From assembly GCF_030151085.1 (NCBI RefSeq), contig NZ_JASLER010000083.1, forward strand, positions 72,514 through 136,513: DNA of 64,000 bases. The letters run 5' to 3'. The DNA is from Bacteroides sp. GTDB taxonomy: Bacteria; Bacteroidota; Bacteroidia; Bacteroidales; Bacteroidaceae. The position numbers and the translations under genes are program-made. Within the stretch, counting starts at the first letter, position 1. Every line of letters begins with the position of its first letter. This document shows, in pieces, positions 60,662 to 64,000 of the stretch. The notes under the pieces were generated by a model, which saw only the letters and a program-made list of their open reading frames with translations, did no database searches and had not been told where the DNA came from.

Positions 60662-61282
60662 ATGAAAACAGCAGTAATTTTAGCACGAGTAAGTACAATG
60701 GCACAAGATTTTGACCGTCAGGTTGATGAACTGAAATATTATGCATTGAATAACGATTTGAATATAGTGAAAATATTTGCTAATAAAATTAGTGGAGCTA
60801 AAAGTAATGATGAACGTTGTGAAATCATTGAACTGATACAGTATGTAAAAGAAAACCACGTTGATAAAGTATTGGTACTTGAAATAAGTCGCTTAGGACG
60901 GAATACGCTGGAGGCTCTGAAAGTGATTGAATTACTTAACCATGAGAAAATTTGTTTATGTGTAAAGAATTATAATATTGAAACACTGGATAGCTTGGGG
61001 AATATTAATCCAATGGCACAATTTCTTATTACTATTTTACTGGAAGTTGCTAGAATGGAACGTACTACAATTCGACAACGAATGGAAAGCGGATATGTGC
61101 ATCACATACAAAATGGTGGGGTTGTTGGACGTAAAACTGGTTATCGTAAAACTGTATCGGAGATGAAAGAACAGTATAAAGAAGAAATTAAACTATTAAA
61201 AAGAAATTACTCTTTGAGAAATGTGTCTAAATTGACTGGTACGAGTGTAAATACTCTTCGTAAATTAGTTGCTTTAGTATAA
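60662..61282 (+). CDS. Small serine recombinase (resolvase/invertase family)
   Basis: 206 residues. Catalytic Ser in ILARVSTMAQDFDRQ (residue 11), KVLVLEISRLGRNTLEAL with the active-site Arg, and the E-helix-like QRMESGYVHHIQNGGVVGRK. A C-terminal helix-turn-helix (SLRNVSKLTGTSVNTLRKL) binds DNA. Length and layout match Hin/Gin/Pin invertases and resolvases. It is about 3.6 kb downstream of the invertible segment and the best candidate for flipping the fibre cassettes. A Bacteroides role as resolvase or transposase is the alternative. Confidence 0.88.
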   Translation: MKTAVILARVSTMAQDFDRQVDELKYYALNNDLNIVKIFANKISGAKSNDERCEIIELIQYVKENHVDKVLVLEISRLGRNTLEALKVIELLNHEKICLCVKNYNIETLDSLGNINPMAQFLITILLEVARMERTTIRQRMESGYVHHIQNGGVVGRKTGYRKTVSEMKEQYKEEIKLLKRNYSLRNVSKLTGTSVNTLRKLVALV

Positions 61283-61391
61283 ATTAACGAAATAGGGTGG
61301 CAAAATAATCTATAAGTCGTATATTTGCTTGGAAGAAAGGTAAATCCACCACGAAAGATACTTCAAATTCAATTTTATTGTAACAAGTTAG

Positions 61392-61451
61392 GAGCAGGAA
61401 GCACGTTCATGTATATGCACTTCCCTGCTCTGTGGATTTTGCATGAACGTG
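61392..61451. other. Competing hairpins between the recombinase genes
   Basis: GAGCAGGAAG (61392-61401) pairs with CTTCCCTGCTC (61420-61430); CACGTTCATG (61402-61411) pairs with CATGAACGTG (61442-61451). The stems interleave and cannot both form, which suggests a regulatory switch or a recombination site. The remainder of 61283-61497 shows no gene. Confidence 0.4.
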
Positions 61452-61497
61452 TGAAAATAAGTTGTGCAATGGCATGGCAAATAATCCTTTGTAACAA

Positions 61498-61626
61498 ATG
61501 TTTAATGAGGATGAATTGAAAGTTTATGATAAGAAATTTCAAGCAATAGGTATTTTAGACAAAGAAGAACAAAAAAAGATACTGGAGTTCTTCTATACAT
61601 TAGGTATTATTACGTTTAACCTTTAA
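61498..61626 (+). CDS. 42-residue protein upstream of the large serine recombinase
   Basis: MFNEDELKVYDKKFQAIGIL continues to KEEQKKILEFFYTLGIITFN and L, stop at 61624-61626. Charged, helical, ends 11 bp before the recombinase start, so probably translationally coupled. Likely a small partner or directionality factor; no family known to me. Its length falls below usual gene-calling limits. Confidence 0.55.
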   Translation: MFNEDELKVYDKKFQAIGILDKEEQKKILEFFYTLGIITFNL

Positions 61627-61637
61627 TTTAATGATTG

Positions 61638-63221
61638 ATGAGTAAGAAAAAAAGTAAAGAGAAAGTAGTAGAGTTTTCTAAATTGACAAATAAAGTAGCT
61701 GCTGTATGGACGCGAGTGTCAACGGAGCGGCAAGCTGATACAAATGGCAGTTTAGAAAGTCAGAGAAGGATATGTACGGAATATGCAGAAAGTCATGCTA
61801 TTCGTATAAAAAAGTATTATGGCGGTACGAATGAGAGTGCAAAAGTTGAAGGTAAACTATACCGTGAAATGATTGCAGAGGTGGCTAGAGATAAAGAGAT
61901 AAATATAATTCTTGTCTATTCATTTGACCGTTTCAGTCGGGCTGGTTATGAGGCGATGATGACAAAAGCATATCTCAAAGCTAAAGGAATATATGTGGTG
62001 TCTGCAACACAGGCTACTGACCCAGATAGTGCGGCAGGTGGATTTATGGAAGATGTAATCTTTCTTTTTAATCAGTTTGAGAATAACCTTCGAAAGGATA
62101 AATGTATCACAGGTATGGTGGAGTGTTTACGAAATGGCAACTGGTATTCAAAACCTCCGCTAGGTTATGATAAACTAAAAGTAGGTCGAGAACACGTTCT
62201 TACAGTGAATGAAAAAGGCAAGATACTGCGTAATGCTTTTGTTTGGAAAGCTACGGAAGGAATTAAAGATATAGAAATAGTTCATCGGTTAAAGGGGTTG
62301 GGGTTATCCATTGACCGAAAGCATTTAAATAAAATTCTTCATAATCCGTTTTATTGTGGATATATACGGCATAGTTTGTTGGGTGATGAAATTATAAAAG
62401 GTAATCAAGAGATATTAATTGATGAGGCTACATTTAATAAAGTGAATGATATATCGAATGCAGGATATGAACACAAAGAAATTACTGAGCCGTTCCCATT
62501 GAAAAGGCATATTATCTGTTCGGACTGTGGTGGCTATTTAACTGGATACACAGTGAAAGCACGTGGACGGGATTATTATAAATGCAATAAGAAAGGGTGT
62601 AAAAGTAATCATAGTACAAAGAAACTGCATCAGAAGTATATCAATCTTTTAAATGAATATAATATACCAGATGAACTTATCCCGATACTTACAGACGTTT
62701 TAAGAAAGATTTTTGAAGAATACAATCAAAGTAAAGGTGAAACAAAGAAAGTTCTTTTAAAACGGAAAACAGAGTGTGAAAATCGAATTAATGCAGTCAA
62801 AGTTCGGTTTGGTCTGGGAGAAATTAATAGTGAAATATATACGGCTACTATGAGCGAATTGAATTCGAGATTAGCAGAAATCAGGCGAGAGCTTGAAGAT
62901 GCAGGGAAAAATTTATCGAACATGATGAAATATATCAATCAAACGATTGAAATGTCCTGTAAATTAGGTGGTTTGTGGAGTGATAGTAATTTCTCTAATA
63001 GGCAAAAAATACAAAATTTAGTCTATCCCAGCGGAATTTACTTCGACAAGGAAAATGATGATTATCGAACAGAAAACGAGAATGAAGTTTTTAAGATTTT
63101 CCGCAGATTTACAGCGAGTTGTGAAGGTGGAAAAGAAAAAGCGACAACCGATTTTGCTCGTTTGTCGCCTTCTGTCGGAATGAGGCGACTCGAACGCCCG
63201 ACCCCTACGTCCCGAACGTAG
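61638..63221 (+). CDS. Large serine recombinase (probable integrase)
   Basis: 527 residues from MSKKKSKEK (61638). Catalytic domain: VWTRVSTERQAD with the nucleophile Ser near residue 24 and the LVYSFDRFSR block. A recombinase domain follows with NPFYCGYIRHS, and a zinc ribbon with ICSDCGGYLTGYT and YKCNKKGCK. A coiled coil comes after it. The final ~16 residues (GMRRLERPTPTSRT) are read from the 3' part of tRNA-Pro, so the terminal codons are host-derived. This fits site-specific insertion beside the tRNA gene. Confidence 0.93.
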   Translation: MSKKKSKEKVVEFSKLTNKVAAVWTRVSTERQADTNGSLESQRRICTEYAESHAIRIKKYYGGTNESAKVEGKLYREMIAEVARDKEINIILVYSFDRFSRAGYEAMMTKAYLKAKGIYVVSATQATDPDSAAGGFMEDVIFLFNQFENNLRKDKCITGMVECLRNGNWYSKPPLGYDKLKVGREHVLTVNEKGKILRNAFVWKATEGIKDIEIVHRLKGLGLSIDRKHLNKILHNPFYCGYIRHSLLGDEIIKGNQEILIDEATFNKVNDISNAGYEHKEITEPFPLKRHIICSDCGGYLTGYTVKARGRDYYKCNKKGCKSNHSTKKLHQKYINLLNEYNIPDELIPILTDVLRKIFEEYNQSKGETKKVLLKRKTECENRINAVKVRFGLGEINSEIYTATMSELNSRLAEIRRELEDAGKNLSNMMKYINQTIEMSCKLGGLWSDSNFSNRQKIQNLVYPSGIYFDKENDDYRTENENEVFKIFRRFTASCEGGKEKATTDFARLSPSVGMRRLERPTPTSRT

Positions 63222-63247
63222 TGCGCTACCAACTGCGCTACATTCCG
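63175..63247 (-). tRNA. tRNA-Pro(CGG)
   Basis: Acceptor CGGAATG/CATTCCG perfectly paired; anticodon stem CTACG/CGTAG with loop TTCGGGA, anticodon CGG; TTCGAGT in the T loop. CCA is not encoded. It overlaps the 3' end of the large recombinase frame (antisense), marking the probable attachment site. Confidence 0.92.
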
Positions 63248-63261
63248 ATCTCTTTCGGAAG

Positions 63262-63334
63262 TGGTGCCACCAGGAATCGAACCGGGGACACAAGGATTTT
63301 CAGTCCTTTGCTCTACCAACTGAGCTATGGCACC
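63262..63334 (-). tRNA. tRNA-Phe(GAA)
   Basis: Acceptor GGTGCCA/TGGCACC; anticodon stem AAGGA/TCCTT with loop CTGAAAA, anticodon GAA; T loop TTCGATT. Fourteen bases upstream of tRNA-Pro in the same transcript. Confidence 0.94.
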
Positions 63335-63466
63335 TTTTTTGTTTGCGGGTGCAAAGATAAAGAGTTTTTTTTATACCGCAAGACTTTTTGAGGAAAATGT
63401 CTAAAAAAAGGTGCCACTCTCAGAAGGGAATGACACCATATTGAGAATTAAGTCAATTATTTAGTC

Positions 63467-64000
63467 TTAGTCAATGTTAGGATTGATGCTGTGCCAATCT
63501 TTGATGGCAGGCAGTACACCCATTTCGATAACTTCGTCACGCAATTTGCAGAGGTGAGCGTAGCTTTCTTTTAGTTTGGCTTCTTCCTCGGGGGTACCTT
63601 TCAACTCTTTATAATGTACCCCATCTTTATTGATTTCGGTTTCCATTGCCATCATGATGTGGTCGAAACCGTGGCTGTGTACATACGTGCCGGCAGGCCA
63701 CAAGAAAGGTTTACCACCCATGGCAGCGGCAATCATCTCGATGGAAACGTATGCCGGGCTTTGGAAAGAAGAACGTCCGCGAAGGGCAATGATGTTGGCT
63801 CCACCTTTGGTAACTTTGGTTTGAATTTCAGCCCATTGTTCTGGGGGCAGGGCAGGAGTGCCGATGATATCGAGCAACGGCTTGCCGTCAACTTTCGCAG
63901 TGGAGGCGTACACAGCCATTTGTTCGCCATGACCGCCATAAGTGCGGCAATTTTCTATTTTGTCGGGAGCGATACCGAAGTGCTTGGAAAGTTCGCTACG
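63467..64000 (-). CDS. Malate/lactate dehydrogenase family, C-terminal part
   Basis: The frame continues past the right edge. Visible residues start RSELSKHFGIAPDK, then YGGHGEQM, the segment holding the catalytic His typical of lactate/malate dehydrogenases, and ends WHSINPNID. It reduces or oxidises a 2-hydroxy acid with NAD(H); the substrate cannot be fixed from the fragment. A host gene outside the phage region. Confidence 0.8.
   Translation of the reverse strand, partial: RSELSKHFGIAPDKIENCRTYGGHGEQMAVYASTAKVDGKPLLDIIGTPALPPEQWAEIQTKVTKGGANIIALRGRSSFQSPAYVSIEMIAAAMGGKPFLWPAGTYVHSHGFDHIMMAMETEINKDGVHYKELKGTPEEEAKLKESYAHLCKLRDEVIEMGVLPAIKDWHSINPNID

Larger units (their letters stand above)
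33145..63175. mobile_element. Phage-derived element: tail-only gene cluster with serine recombinases
   Basis: Between the TolB-like gene and tRNA-Pro lie about 30 kb of phage type: repressor, tail tube, chaperone, tape measure, Dit/Tal, fibre, lysozyme, Rep-like protein and two serine recombinases. No terminase, portal, capsid or protease gene appears. The boundaries are inferred: the left from the repressor's position, the right from the tRNA gene beside the large recombinase. I found no clear att duplication, as expected for a serine integrase with a short core. It may be two elements side by side (33-58 kb and 58-63 kb). Confidence 0.6.

Noticed and set aside
61325..61519. 64-codon reading frame between the recombinases
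   Set aside because: Starts at TTG, overlaps strong hairpins and has no plausible ribosome-binding site.
33145..63175. Contractile injection system or type VI secretion
   Set aside because: No sheath protein, contractile baseplate or ClpV-type ATPase; the gene order fits a flexible siphovirus-like tail.
33130..63190. Duplicated tRNA end as attL
   Set aside because: No copy of the tRNA-Pro 3' end is visible near 33.1 kb or 58.0 kb; large serine integrases need only a short shared core, so ends remain uncertain.

Overview
The window reads as a chromosomal stretch of a Bacteroides species. Supporting signs are TAnnTTTG-type -7 promoter elements, a SusC/SusD pair with an ECF sigma/FecR regulator, HU-family proteins, STN-domain TonB receptors and signal peptides ending in AQ or SQ. 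Identification to species is not possible from sequence reading alone.

Left part (1-9.8 kb): an arginine block on the minus strand (argG, a GNAT acyltransferase, argR), then a patch of small accessory loci: an HU protein, two outer-membrane barrel proteins with a divergent AraC regulator, a sigma factor with a small membrane protein, two genes truncated at one shared junction, and a Tat-exported aldo/keto reductase with its AraC regulator.

Middle (10-33 kb): an L-rhamnose system. An HU-like protein and an ECF sigma/anti-sigma pair precede SusC, SusD, two GH78 rhamnosidases and an SGNH esterase, which should bind, import and trim a rhamnosylated glycan. The next operon (rhaB, rhaA, rhaT, rhaD, fucO, then rhaR) takes up L-rhamnose and converts it to glycolytic intermediate and propanediol. 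A TolB-like propeller gene closes the region.

Right part (33-63.2 kb): a mobile, phage-derived region. It has an S24 repressor with symmetric divergent operators, two tandem tail-tube paralogues, a chaperone-like gene, a 1454-residue tape measure, Dit- and Tal-like proteins, a 1752-residue fibre and a lysozyme-like protein. No terminase, portal, capsid or head-maturation gene is visible, so it looks like a tail-only (tailocin-like) cluster or a decapitated prophage. The last ~270 residues of the fibre lie in a ~2.3 kb segment bounded by perfect 30-bp inverted repeats. A complete alternative C-terminus lies silent and inverted in that segment, followed by its own small gene. This is an invertible receptor-specificity switch and the strongest discovery in the window. 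Downstream are a possible Rep gene, a lipoprotein, a striking two-hairpin element with complementary loops, a small serine recombinase (candidate invertase) and a large serine recombinase whose reading frame runs into a tRNA-Pro gene.

The right edge is host sequence: tRNA-Pro(CGG), tRNA-Phe(GAA) and the C-terminal part of a malate/lactate dehydrogenase. Short tandem arrays with 18-23 bp period recur in five intergenic regions.
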